Positions 11,510 to 21,758 of a stretch of DNA of 64,000 nt are shown here, piece after piece. How positions within the stretch are numbered: position 1 is the stretch's first letter; each line of letters opens with the position of its first letter. The position numbers and the translations under genes are program-made. This stretch comes from Cristatella mucedo (taxonomy: Eukaryota; Bryozoa; Phylactolaemata; Cristatellidae). The stretch is taken from positions 866,001 through 930,000 of the forward strand of contig WPIO01000096.1 in the NCBI GenBank assembly GCA_009760855.2, in the 5' to 3' direction. The notes under the pieces are model-generated. The model saw nothing but the letters and a program-made list of their open reading frames with translations, was not told where the DNA came from and searched no databases.

Positions 11510-12420
11510 TGTAACGCCGACGGCTCGGCGGAGTAGGCTTAACCTGCCGCTCACCCAGCGCGTTACCTTGCGCTGATGCCGTTCGGTGCACGTCTATGCT
11601 GAATAAGCAGGCCCCCCCCCCGCCCGCGAAAAAGAGCGTTTCTGGCGCTGACCTACTTATCGTTACTAAAGGGTGGCGCTGACCTACTTATCGTTACTAA
11701 AGGGGGCCGTGAGTCCGCGGCGTGAATCGGAAAAAAGCGAGAAAACCGAGACACGAATTAAGGATTTTACTGCGCTTTATTCGCAAGCGCACAAAGTCGC
11801 TTCGCGTCTAGCTCAGTTTTATCTCCACACTCCTCACGCGCTCTCAACAGCACACGAAATCTTGCGGTGGGAATACGTCCCCCCACACTTAGGCTACCTA
11901 AGTCTATTGTGGGGAACGGCCCAAATGAGACGAGGAGCCCGAATCGGAGCCTAGACCCTGACTGGAGAACTAGGGCTCCGCTTCCACCTTACGGCAGGAA
12001 TACCTCATACACGCCACCTCAAGCACTCTTGCGGAGTAAACACGTCTGCACACTTAAGGCTCCCTGTGTCTGTAGGAGGAACGGCCCAAATAGACGAAGT
12101 AGCCCGAACCAACCGAATATCTCACCCACCACACCAACTACGTTTAGCTCGCACCGGCAAATCCTTATGCCGAGACCACTTGCGAGCTCGAACACACAAA
12201 CTCAAAGGAAACACGAAATGCTAGCTCGAGCGCGATACGACCGTATTCGGTCCACCGATTCCTCCTGGCGCGCTGTCTCGTCCTGTCCTGTCGATCGCCC
12301 GCTAACAGCCCGCCCTCCTCCCTCGCTTTCAGAGAAACGAGTCCTACGGCGTCGAAACGGAGCCGAAGATAGAAAGGCCTCTAGCGAGCGTCGCCCTATC
12401 ATTACATAACTAGCTGGGAC
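11510..12420 (-). repeat. Dispersed repeat V, copy 1 (LTR-like, unclassified)
   Basis: About 900 bases shared with 19550-20400, including GGCTCGGCGGAGTAGGCTT, GTGAGTCCGCGGCGTGAAT, GTCTAGCTCAGTTTTATCTC and TTTCAGAGAAACGAGTCC. On the minus strand an AATAAA (at about 11784-11779) is followed by a GT-containing stretch, the arrangement of a retroelement poly(A) region. The interior has 30-100-base subrepeats (CTCTTGCGGAG, GGAACGGCCCAAAT). A 32-bp unit at 11642-11703 is tandemly doubled only in this copy. The strand is given by the poly(A) signal and is tentative. Confidence 0.6.
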
Positions 12421-12612
12421 AATCGGGTTCACAACCCAGTCAATAGCAATCACCTCAGCGACCTCTGCGTCCCCCTTGCTCAGAGCTCGAGAACGCAGAC
12501 GCTCTTCACCCACTTCTTTTGTTCTCACACGGAAACCGTCGAGCCAATCTACAATGGCTGGCGGCGACAGCGACCTTGGGCCAGCGTTGCCAAATTGTGA
12601 TATAGTTCTTGA

Positions 12613-13990
12613 TGAACCAAATGAATAACGTGGTGAGGGGTGACATTCACAGGGTCAGCATGCAAGTGTGGTTAGTGGCAGCTTGATATGTGTCAACACG
12701 GATAAGCATATTAAGGACAAATCACAGGGACCCACTAAATGCTGTCCTAAATAGGTGCGTTTTTAAGTTCTTTTTAAATGTGGTCAAGTCAGGGGATTTT
12801 CTGACGCAAGTCGGGAGTGAATACCAGGCTTTGGGAGAAAACGAACTAAATGCCTGGTCTCCAAACGATTTGAGGTTTGTCCGAGGTGTAGGTAAACGCT
12901 TAGATTCCTAAAAGCGGGCGGTGCGATGCTTGGCCTGGTGGGGGAGTAGATCTGATAGATAGGCTTGAGCCACAAAGCGAGAGACAAAACCTGAAGTTGA
13001 TCCGTTGCTTGACTGGTAGCCATTGCAGGTCGGCGAGAAGTAGTGTGATGTGGCAACTACGATGCTCACGATAGACAAGCCTAGCTGCCGATTTGTGTAC
13101 CAGCTGTAAACGCTTGATTGGACATGCTGATAGGCCAGCAAGCAGAGAGTTACAGAAGTCAGTATGGAATGTCTCAAATGCATGGACCAACTTTGATGTG
13201 GTAATCTTATCTAAACAAGCCCAAATTTAAGCAACGTTATGCAGCTGAAAGTAGGCAGACTTGACTGTGGAGCTGATGTGGTCGTCTAAAGCACCTATTT
13301 AGGACAGCATTTAGTGGGTCCCTGTGATTCGTCCTTCATGTGCTTATGCATGCTGACACTGTGCATGCTGCCACTAACCACATTTGCATGCTGACCCTGT
13401 GCATGTCACCCCTAACCATATTATTCATTTTGTTTGTTTTTCAAGCGTGATTTTACTCACCATTAATTTGTATTTCACTTTGCAGCAAATGTAAAGCGCC
13501 TAGAAAGAGATTAAGTTCTCTGAGGGCGCTTTATCAAGTGCATTATTATTATTATTATTATTAAAGAAAAGTCACTTGGAACATGACACCTCGATTTTGT
13601 GAAGATTCAACGTGAGATATGCTGGCAGGGACAATTTTGAGCGTTAGCCTTTCCAATTTCTGAATCACACTTGGTTTGCCCATAACTAGTAAGTTAGTTT
13701 TATCATCATTTCATTTAAGAAAATTTGTTGCCATTCATGTGCAGATGTCAGACATACTAGCAGCAAGGGAGTTAAGAGAATTCGAGGTGCTCGAAGGCTG
13801 GAGACATCAAAGCAAAGGTACAACTGAGTTTCATCCGCATAGAAGTGAAAGCCTAGATTGTGCTTGGCAATCACGTCAGCAAGAGGGAGAGTATAAACCG
13901 TGAAAAGAACCGGACCTAGCACAGAGCCCTGAGGTACCCCATATTTCAGAGGTACCTGGCATGACCTTTGTCCATTCCCGTCAATACTCT
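12613..13990 (-). mobile_element. LINE family A copy with reverse transcriptase fragment, split by a nested insertion
   Basis: Minus-strand L2/CR1-like LINE. The part at 13990-13562 encodes a reverse transcriptase palm segment ([18 protein letters not shown]... then [12 protein letters not shown]); the catalytic YADD box reads YADE. After the nested insertion (13292-13561) coding sequence resumes at 13291-12784 with the typical C-terminal RT domain (HI-LLADLQWLPVKQRINF), now broken by frameshifts. The 3' UTR follows to about 12613, where the copy ends without its terminal hairpin. 5'-truncated and inactive. The element would have reverse-transcribed its own RNA at nicked target DNA. Confidence 0.85.
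13292..13561 (+). mobile_element. LINE family A 3' end nested inside an opposite-strand LINE A copy
   Basis: Complete family A 3' end in plus orientation: GACAGCATTTAGTGGGTCCC, the GCATGC-rich 3' UTR, the AAAGCGCC...GGGCGCTTT hairpin and (ATT)n. The direct repeat TAAAG at 13287-13291 and 13562-13566 flanks it exactly and is the likely target-site duplication. The surrounding minus-strand LINE continues in register on both sides. Confidence 0.85.
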
Positions 13991-14351
13991 GAAGTATCCC
14001 ACTTTACTTCCGACTTGTTTGCTAACTTTAGAAGTATTTGCCTTTATCGGCGAATTTAAGAGTTCTGAATAATTCTCTTATCTTCACTAATCGGAATTAA
14101 GAAAAAATATACAAAGGTATAATTGTGTCTTAGCTGAGATTGGACATTTTCATGTAAGTCATCATACGCTACAGCGGAAGTGCACCGACATCAAAGCGCA
14201 GTTTACTTTCGACTGGTTCGCTTGCTTTTGAAATTTTCCCAAGGGAAAGCAACACACACCCTTGGGCGATTCGGCAAAGTTTCAAGTTCTTCTATTGTCT
14301 TCGGATCAAAGCGGTTTTACCACAACTAGACCGCGATAAATATATATCTCT
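13991..14351 (-). repeat. Initiator-tRNA repeat unit: downstream flank Y
   Basis: Read on the minus strand from the tRNA at 14352, this matches the flank after the 30356 tRNA at lower identity (landmarks TCGGTGCACTTCCGC, GTAGC-CATGA, TAGTGAAGATA). The T-run terminator found after the intact tRNAs is reduced here to TTTAT. Confidence 0.75.
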
Positions 14352-14423
14352 TAGCAGAGAGTGGTTTCGATCTACCGACCTCTGAGTTATGGGCCCAGCA
14401 CGCTTCCACTGCGCCACTTTGCT
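14352..14423 (-). tRNA. Initiator tRNA-Met (CAU), degenerating copy
   Basis: The anticodon CAT is kept, but three bases differ from the five identical copies: an acceptor-stem base (AGCAAAG, losing the G5:C68 pair), an anticodon-stem base (CTCAG, leaving a G:U wobble) and a T-stem base (GGTAG, giving an A:C mismatch). No run of four T follows within 15 bases. Probably a weak or dead copy. It lies inside a minus-strand repeat unit interrupted by the LTR element at 15482-17331. Confidence 0.85.
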
Positions 14424-15481
14424 AATCTTCTGAGGGACCATTTGAAGCCTTTCTAATGCTCAAATTGAATTATTCCTTTCTTAAAAGTTCGTTATCTTTG
14501 GTAAAATGGGACGTAAGACTGGTTATTTTGGCAGCTGGCTGCCCGTCGTGCTTCACCGGACAGTATCTATGAATAGACAGCGTGAAAATAGACTCTGCTA
14601 AAGTAAAAAATTCCAAATTTTCTAAATCAGAGAAAAACTACAGCTGTTATCCACACTTCTTTTTGAAGACGCTGCCAAATGGAGGAACGAAAGTCCAAAG
14701 GGCGGTATGTGGGTCACATGACAGTCAGGATTCCGTTGATTGTTTTTGCTGCGAGATATTAGGTTTTTGCTGCGAGATATTGCGAACATGAGAAATGACA
14801 TTGAAATGCCTCAGCAGTTTATGATACTTGAGTAGCACATTCTTTGAGGAGCACGAGAAGTGACGGGACCATAGGGAGCAGTTGATGTTGGGAGCCGGCG
14901 GAATTGTAAGTACGTCTCAGTAGAGGTTCAAATTTTGACAACCAGACGCTAGCATCCGTGTAAAAGACAGGACTAGTTGAAGCACTGTATTATAACGCAG
15001 CTTAACTATCGCAATGCTTTTAGCACAAAACAAGGTAATCTTTTATGATAACTCAAAAATAGGCAGCTCACTGATTGGAAAGGAAACTCTCCTACCAAAG
15101 TTCAGATGTTTAGCAAAGTACCGTGATATTACGGCCGAGCTCTAAGGGTACGTTCAGAATGCGGAATCAGTATTCGATTACCGTTTGTCTGCAATAAAAG
15201 ATGAATTCATGGATCTTATATCTGAGCTCATTTTGGAGAAGATTACAAATCACGACAAGGATTGTAAACACTGCAGTATTATACTGGATTACAAACGTGC
15301 TGTCAGCTATGCCGAGTGAGTTACCACGATCACTCGTTTTGTAGAACTTCCAAGGATAAGTTGGCAATTAAAAAGACACTTGTGGTGTCGGTGATAGTGG
15401 CTGACACAGTATGTGTCTGATATGCAGGAATCTCTTACGCAACGAGCTGATTCTAACGACGTTACTTGCAGCAATGGCCTG
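14424..15481 (-). repeat. Initiator-tRNA repeat unit: upstream flanks W and X
   Basis: Reading down the minus strand, W (15481-15167) matches plus-strand 31365-31580 (GATCGTGGTAACTCACTCGG, CAGTATAATACTGCAGT). X (about 15060-14510) matches 29740-30310 and 31860-32410 (GCAGCGTCTT, TGTCAAAATTTGAAC, CCCTATGG/CATCAACTGC). The order W-X-tRNA-Y equals that of the plus-strand array at 29.7-32.4 kb. No coding sequence is evident. Confidence 0.8.
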
Positions 15482-15672
15482 TGTTATGTTTGTGCGAGCA
15501 TTCGTGCACAGATCAAGACGGCTCAGGCAGATGCCGTTTATTATGGAAACGCGGAACCGGGCAGCTCGGCCAGCACGCGGGCCTGCAAGCAGCTGCTGCA
15601 AGTGAGTCCGCTTTTCTAGCCCCAGCAGCTTCAGCCGGACTGGTCAGCTGTCGCGGTACAGTAGACCCAACA
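15482..15672 (-). repeat. LTR, transcriptionally downstream (3') copy
   Basis: 191 bases with TG/CA termini. AATAAA on the minus strand lies at about 15544-15539. On the minus strand it is immediately preceded by the purine tract. Confidence 0.9.
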
Positions 15673-17140
15673 TCCTCTCTTACCACGAGAAGCCGACTGA
15701 GCATCGGTCGGCTTCTGAAAGTATAGCCAATCGAGCGAGAGGCTCAATACAGCATGCAGTGGAAAGTTGAAAGAAAATCAAGGGAAAGAACAAATTTGTG
15801 TCAGGTACGAAAAAAGTGTACTCACTGGCCCTAGAGGCTACGTTACACCTGCTCGTAGGAGGCACACCAAACCACGGCCTTTGGTGACCAGATTGATGCA
15901 TCGGCCACCTCCATTTAGCCCCAGCTGGGACATCGGCAGTGCCCTTCTCCCTCAACTAGAGGTTTCGCTTGCGGCTCCTCCATTTGCCGCACGGGTTTCG
16001 GCAGTCTCCGTCGCCTGCTGCGGCTGCTCGCACATCGCCGCCGGCTCTTCTTGCCAACACAGCAGCTCCGGCTGCACTGACCGGCTTCATAGCGGGGCCA
16101 ACCGGCGTCGTAGTCGCAGCACCGACCGGCGTCACAGTATTGCTGACTAGCGTGGTAGCAACACATCCCGGCGTTGACGTCGCAGCGCTTTCTAGACGCA
16201 GTAGCTCTGACCGGCGGGGCAACACTGACCGTTGTCGGCGTGTCAGTGCTGACCGCCAGTAGCAGCGCGAGCCGGAGCAACCGAGCTGACTGATGCTGCA
16301 GCACTCACCATAGTCACAGCACTGACCGTCGTAGCACCTGGCGACGTCTCATGGCTTGCCATCGTCGAAGTGCTGACCGTAGTCGTAGCCGTCTCGTTGC
16401 CCGTCATCAGCACCGTCTCGGCGACCTCCACCACTGCTGCTCTCTCGCGGAACTCTGCGGTCGTCTGGCAATGAGCAGTCCCGCTGACCGTCCTCTTTCG
16501 GCCGCCACCGCGTGGACACGTGCCGCCGTGTCAGCCAGTGTCATCGTGTCCGGCACCTTGCTGATTGTCTTTTTGCTAGAACGCTAGCACTTCGTGGGCA
16601 ACATCCTCTGCCTCCTCGAAAGCCGCCGACCCAGAGGCAGCCGCTACTTCAAAGGCCACAGGCTGCTCCTCCTCCACGCGGTCGCTGCCGTCTGCTGCCT
16701 CTCTGGCCCCGTCCTGAAAAGCACTTGTGGCTCAGACATATTAGACGGAAGAGAATTTGTCCCGTTTCTAGAGCTTGCATCAAAGCTCTCGCAAATGCGA
16801 TCTGAACTGCAACATCCGCCGCAAATGTAGCACACATCAGGCACAGAGGATGGAGGAAGAATCCTCCTGACAAGTGCCGCCAAAGGTCCTGTTGCCGGAG
16901 TTCCACCGGTTTACGCGGAGCTACCTCCAGCTTTAACACGGAATAAAACTTACCCGGAAAAATGCTTTTAAGCGTTGCCTTTCGTCAGGTCTATTCTGAA
17001 ATCTTTTTCTCCTCGCACATGCTCTCAGCAATTGTGACGTAGTCTGCATACGTCGGCTCCCCGTACGCTGGCGGAGCTCTCGTACCAGATCGAGTCGTGT
17101 TCCGAGTAACGAGCTTTTCGAATCACATCCTCGTCGCGAC

Positions 17141-17331
17141 TGTTATGTTTGTGCGAGCAGTCGCTCACAGATCAAGACGGCTCAGGCAGATGCCGTTTAT
17201 TACGGAAACGCGGAAACGGACAGCTCGGCCAGCACGCCGGCCTGAAAGCAACTGCTGCAAGTGGGTCCACTGTTCTCGCCCGAGCGGCTTCAGCCGGACT
17301 GGTCAGCTGTAGCGGTACAGCTGACCAAACA
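17141..17331 (-). repeat. LTR, transcriptionally upstream (5') copy
   Basis: 191 bases, about 90% identical to 15482-15672, with the same termini and AATAAA position. Confidence 0.9.
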
Positions 17332-17890
17332 GTCTAAATTTTCTGGCGTACTCTAATAGATACAGCGCTCTTAATAAGTATTCTGCTCCAGTGCCATGAC
17401 AATCAGACTGCCAATCAGCCGTCCCGTCATGCCCAACTGCAGGGTGATTATGGAAAACTGCTTGGATAAGAAACAGCCGGCGGCTTGACGTCTTGGCACG
17501 ATCTTTTAGGACTCCCAACGCCAACATTTTCATGTCAGCTCGCCGCGCTCAGGGTGGAGGGTAACCGTCCAGCGGCTGCTTTTAATCATCAAGTCCGAGC
17601 CACCTTTGATGGCGATGACGACTTAAAGGTTGGTTACACATTTCTAACCATCCTGGTAAAACCTGGCTAAATAAATTCGCCGAATACACAGTCCTTAATA
17701 AAGAGTCAACCCGCACTCTTGATTGGTTGATGGTATCGCCGCGTCCATATACTTTGTCGTGGTCTACGGCGGAAGGGTAATGCGGCCGAAGGGTAATGTA
17801 CTTCCAACAGATTCACTGACTTGAGAAGTCGTTGCCGTCTTCCGAGAAGTTGTCAATACTAAGTATTTCTCCTATTTTCACTAATTGGAA
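17332..17890 (-). repeat. Initiator-tRNA repeat unit: flanks Y and Z, continuation beyond the LTR insertion
   Basis: On the minus strand, 17890-17700 matches the second half of Y at 30640-30900 (GGCAACGACTTCTC, GTGAATCTGT-GGAAGTAC, GCGGCGATACCATCAA). 17690-17340 matches Z at 31020-31345 (GGTGGAGGGTAACCGTCCAG, GAGCGCTGTATC). Together with 15481-14352 it restores one continuous unit Y-Z-W-X-tRNA, which dates the LTR insertion after the unit duplicated. Confidence 0.8.
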
Positions 17891-18721
17891 TCGCAAAAGA
17901 ATATACGCGATATTAATAAGAATATTTTGCGATATATATTAAATATATAAATATGTAATATATATATACTATATAAATATATAAAGAATATTTGGTATAC
18001 ATGTCATGGTATACATGGGGCGAGATTTACTTTGATTTGACCTTGTTAAGCATAGAGAAAGAAACAGTAGAAAATATCGACTTCAGGACAGTAGTAGTAG
18101 ACCGTTATTATATCGTTATTATATTATTATTATATTAGTATCGTTATTATAGTAGATCCACGTTCAAGGCACGAACAAATCATTTTAGTTTAAGCTTGCC
18201 ATCCTTTCGCTCTACGTGTAATAGAGTACGGCAGTCGGTCCACATCCTGACCGCTCTTTGTCTGATCAAAGCTCCATTCCAACCGGAGCGGATCTATCTG
18301 TCAGATTTGACACCGAGCTCTGTTTCCGCGGGTAACTAATTAACGGAGTCTCCTACATAATTTTTCTTGGCAAGTCCACCCGCCAGGGTTGCTCGAGGTG
18401 CCCTAGTCGAACCCACTAATAACAGGGCTAGTATTGCGGCTAACCTGAGAGCTGCCCCGGTGCAGAAGTGCGCTTCTGAGCAGCGCCCGGCAGGCGCTGC
18501 GGCGCCGAGAGCAACTGCCGAGCGGGGCAGATTTAACGTAGTCGAAAGTCAGCCTGCTCGTCCCAAGCGGTCCGCCCAGCGGATTAATACGTCTCGCACA
18601 GCTCCTAGGTCGCTCCGAACGCCCCGCACCATCCGCCGGCACGGACGACCTCGCTCCGGGCATTCGGCTGCGACCTATCCTACTTGCTGACCTACCGGCA
18701 CGTGCCATCAGGCGTTTACGC
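17891..18721. other. AT-rich and unique sequence, no supported gene
   Basis: An AT-rich stretch of TATATA/ATATAAATAT elements at 17905-18000 and a TTATTA cluster at 18100-18150, then unique sequence. The frame at 18367-18690 has no recognisable domain. Confidence 0.5.
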
Positions 18722-19046
18722 TTGTGCAAAACTCTGCAGCTAGGCGTGTCTGTCGTGAGCGTCGCAGTTGCCACATCACACCACTTCTCGCCGAACTGCA
18801 CTGGCTACCGGTCAAGCAACGGATCGACTTCAAGGTTTTGTTGCTCACTTCTAGGTCCCTTCATTCTTTGGCTCCAGCCTATCTCTCAGATCTACTCCCC
18901 CACCAGGCCAAGCATCGTACCACCCGCTTTTCGGAATCAAACAGTTTACCAATACTTCGTACAAACCTCAAATCCTTTGGATGCCTCGCATTAGTTCGTT
19001 AGTTCGTATGCTCCCAAAGTCTAGAACTCCCTCCCGACTTGCGCCA
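18722..19046 (+). mobile_element. LINE family A fragment, RT C-terminal domain
   Basis: Encodes QNSAARRVCRERRSCHITPL and LAELHWLPVKQRIDFKVL, the conserved C-terminal part of L2/CR1-like reverse transcriptases, before a frameshift at about 18860. It is cut at the 3' side (after CTCCCTCCCGACTTGCG) by repeat T and has no 3' UTR. Inactive. Confidence 0.85.
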
Positions 19047-19262
19047 CTGTGGTTTAATTTAATTGATGACACTGCCCACGGTCGCTGTACGAGTGGGCTG
19101 TGACACTCGATGTGGTAAGCAGTCGGGACGTGCTATTAGTGGTTGTTTTGACGAGAGAGTGGAGTGGAAGAAGGAGCGTGCGCCGCCCTGCTCCGTGTGT
19201 AGGTGAAAAAACTGGTGGTGCTGCTCGTCGGCTAGCGTTCTGTGCCGTTCGCGACGACAATT
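19047..19262 (+). repeat. Dispersed repeat T, copy 2
   Basis: Same blocks as 11041-11275, with a shorter centre: about 20 bases of the GACTCAGGTGGGCGAGAGG region are missing. It abuts a LINE fragment on the left and an inverted copy of repeat V on the right. Confidence 0.6.
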
Positions 19263-19545
19263 CAGACTACAGTCACGACATCGAATTTTTGAGTTTCTTC
19301 TGTGTTTTGTGTGTGTGCGCCTGCGCGTGGTCTCGCCTAGATTGCCTGGTGTAGTATGTGAGGTATTCCTGCCATAAGCCGGAAGCGGAGTCCTAGTTCT
19401 CCAGTCAGGGTCTAGGCTCCGATTCGGGCTCCTACGTCTTATTTGGGTCGTGCCCACTAGAAACGTGAGTAGCATAAGTGTGGAGACGTGTTTCCTCCGC
19501 AAGAGTGCTCGGTGTAGTGTATGAGGCATTCCTGCCGTAAGGTGT
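19263..19545 (+). repeat. Repeat V, inverted partial copy
   Basis: Reverse complement of part of repeat V: GGAGTCCTAGTTCTCCAGTC, AGGGTCTAGGCTCCGATTC and CGCAAGAGTGCT correspond to 11850-12045. With the opposite-strand copy at 19550-20400 it forms a large imperfect inverted repeat. Confidence 0.65.
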
Positions 19546-19549
19546 GTAA

Positions 19550-20400
19550 CGCCGAAGGCTCGGCGGAGTAGGCTTGACCTGCCGCTTACCTAGCGGCGTA
19601 GCCTAGCGCCTAATGCCGTTCGGTGCGCGCCTACGCGCAATAAGCTGGCCGCCACGAAACGAGCGTTTCTGGCACCGACCTGCTTACCGTTACTGTGGGG
19701 GGGGGGGTCGTGAGTCCGCGGCGTGAATTGGAAAGCGAGACACACAAATTGGGGATTTTACTGAACTTTATTCACAAGCGCACAAAGTCGCTGCGCGTCT
19801 AGCTCAGTTTTATCTCCACACTCCTCGCACGTTCTCAACAGCACCAACACTCTTGCAGAGGGAATACTTCTCCACACTGGTCACGAACCGATACCTAAAC
19901 CCTAACCGGAGAACCAGGACTCCACACACGCCAACTCAAGCACTCTTGCCGAGGGAATACTTCTCCACACTGAGGCTGCTTACGTGTAGAGTGGGAAGCG
20001 ACCCAAATGGAGCTCGAACTGGAGCCTAAACCCTACCCGGAGAACTAGGGCTCCACACACGTCAACTACGCCTAGCTCGCACCAGCAAATCCCTATGCCG
20101 AGACCACGTGCAAGCGCACACACACAAAACACAAAAGAAACACAAAATGCCAGCTCGGGCGCGATACGACCATATTCGGTGGAGTCCACCGAATTCTCCT
20201 AGCGCTGTCTTGTCCTGTTCCGTCCATCGTCGGCGGACAGCCCGCCCTCCTCCCTCGCTTTCAGAGAAACGAGTCCGACGGCGTCGATGCGCAGAGCCTG
20301 ACAAAAGACCAGGAGAGACAATGATCAAAAAGAGACCAAGAGCGAGCGTCGCTCGATAGTTAAATACTTAGCTGAGACAATGGGGCAAGAGCTTAATCGT
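19550..20400 (-). repeat. Dispersed repeat V, copy 2
   Basis: Colinear with 11510-12420 from GGCTCGGCGGAGTAGGCTT to GAGCGTCGCTC, with internal length differences in the subrepeat part. AATAAA with a downstream GT-rich stretch is conserved on the minus strand (about 19773-19768). The two minus-strand frames through the GGCGGACAG...CCTCGCTTTCAGAG block share RRRRTRFSESEGGGRAV, showing homology but not proven coding. Confidence 0.6.
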
Positions 20401-20850
20401 ATTGGGCCCGACACCTTGGCCTATTACGATAAGGAATTAATACCGACCCCAGGCCACTGGAAGGGCACCTCTGTCCAGCTTGAATGGTGAACGGGTTCCA
20501 GACGATTCTTTTTGGACAGAGTGATGGCGGAGGTTGACAGGCCAGCCAACATCAATCAGCAGCTTCGGCTGGTATCCGACCAATTCTAAAGGCCGAATCG
20601 CCACCGCCGGTCTCAGAGCTTCCTGGCTTGCTCTTAAGCTCTTGCTCTCTAACCTCACTGACGCTCCTCTCTGGCTCACTGCTCCAGGACAAAGGAGTTC
20701 TAGCCCGCCCCCGAACAGCTCTTGTTTGCGCTAAAATTCAGCCAATGCAAGCAGGGCACTACAGGTGGACAGGCCAGCCGACATCAATCAGCCGCTCCTG
20801 CAGGCAGCAGGATGCTATAGCTATTGAGCCAGGCTGGCGCTGCGCTACTT
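20401..20850. other. No supported gene; pair of related 30-base segments
   Basis: ACAGGCCAGCCAACATCAAT (about 20537) and its near copy ACAGGCCAGCCGACATCAAT (about 20769) lie about 230 bases apart in otherwise unique sequence. Confidence 0.5.
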
Positions 20851-20851
20851 A

Positions 20852-20936
20852 TGCAAATGTAAAGCGTCTAGAATGAGCTCGAGTTCTCTGAGGGCGCCTT
20901 GTCAAGTTTATTATTATTATTATTATCATCTCCATT
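20852..20936 (+). mobile_element. LINE family A 3' terminal fragment
   Basis: GCAAATGTAAAGCGTCTAGA, then GTTCTCTGAGGGCGCC and TTATTATTATTATTATTATC: the terminal hairpin (now mismatched) and the ATT tail. Only the last 80 bases of the element. Confidence 0.8.
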
Positions 20937-20940
20937 ATTA

Positions 20941-21686
20941 TCCGGGCGGGTTCGGTAGCTGTCCGCTCGGTGACGTAATCGCCGCAGTGCGCCGGGCGGC
21001 CGCAGGGGCCCATCGAGGCGAGGCCGGCGGGCGCGCGCTGCCGAGATCTCCAGCTCTGTCTCGGACGTTGCGGCTCGCGAGAGAGGTCACGATGCCGCTG
21101 ACGCCGGTCGGTCGGTCTGTCGATACGACCTTCTCCGGGCCAAGTACAGAGCGCGGACCCTTCGGCCGCCATCCCCGCCACGGCAACGCCTCCGACACCG
21201 CCGGCGAAGCCGCTGCTGGCAGCGAACCACTCACTGGGCATCGATCGTTCGGCGGCTGCTGACTCTGACCGGTCTCACTGCCCAGTCGCCGCAGCCGCGC
21301 TCACAGGCAACCTCTGAGCTGGAGCGCTCAACGTCTAGCAGTTAGCATGAGGCGACAACGGTTAGAGCCACTTCGAGTCATTCCGCCGTTTGAGGTGTGG
21401 GAGATTTGCGATTTCGCTACACCCGCCGGCTTATTAATGACCTTATTTTGTGTGCATGGAGGGCCAAGCCCAGTCTGATCGGCACCTTAGATGGGCGACC
21501 TGTATCCACCGATCGGCTATATCCTACGACAGCCGGCGGCCACGGAGGCTACCGGAGGTTGTGATGACAGCCGGCGGACCAAAGTACTGGTGGTGGTCGC
21601 ATTTTTCCGAAAATCACGCACTTCAGGGATACACCGTGACTTAAAACTTAAAATATTACACAATTGCCTTGCTATTACATCGAAGT
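20941..21686. other. GC-rich then unique sequence, no supported gene
   Basis: Antisense pairs of frames (about 98-130 codons) at 20.85-21.26 kb are Ala/Arg/Gly-rich without domains. From about 21560 it is the 5' flank of the tRNA at 21687. Confidence 0.4.
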
Positions 21687-21758
21687 AGCAGAGTGGCGCA
21701 GTGGAAGCGTGCTGGGCCCATAACCCAGAGGTCGGTGGATCGAAACCACTCTCTGCTA
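21687..21758 (+). tRNA. Initiator tRNA-Met (CAU), intact copy
   Basis: Identical over all 72 bases to the copy at 10587-10658, with anticodon CAT, A1:U72, the GGG/CCC anticodon-stem base and A54/A60 in the T-loop. TTTTTT lies 5-10 bases downstream. Its flanks do not obviously match the other units, so the gene is conserved while its surroundings are not. Confidence 0.96.

Larger units (their letters stand above)
15482..17331 (-). mobile_element. Complete non-autonomous LTR retrotransposon, 1850 bp, 191-bp LTRs
   Basis: Two direct repeats of equal length, 15482-15672 and 17141-17331, both start TGTT and end AACA on the plus strand (TG...CA ends) and differ at about 19 of 191 positions. Each carries AATAAA on the minus strand, which sets orientation. 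A purine tract (AAGAGAGGA) directly precedes the downstream LTR on that strand. Flanks GCCTG and GTCTA are a decayed 5-bp target duplication: the uninterrupted relative at 31358-31385 has the precursor site. The 1468-bp interior has no reverse transcriptase, protease or integrase frame, only short Ala/Thr/Val- and Cys-rich frames (16243-16434, 15956-16225, 16649-16939, minus) that could be gag remnants. No TGG-initial primer-binding site was seen after the 5' LTR. Movement would require proteins from a related element. Confidence 0.9.

Noticed and set aside
13686-13922. Active reverse transcriptase suggested by YAD-x-TQLY
   Set aside because: The catalytic motif is YADE, and the copy is 5'-truncated and split by another LINE.
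15673-17140. Claiming a gag gene in the LTR element interior
   Set aside because: Frames are short, frameshifted and low-complexity, and no zinc knuckle or capsid motif could be recognised.
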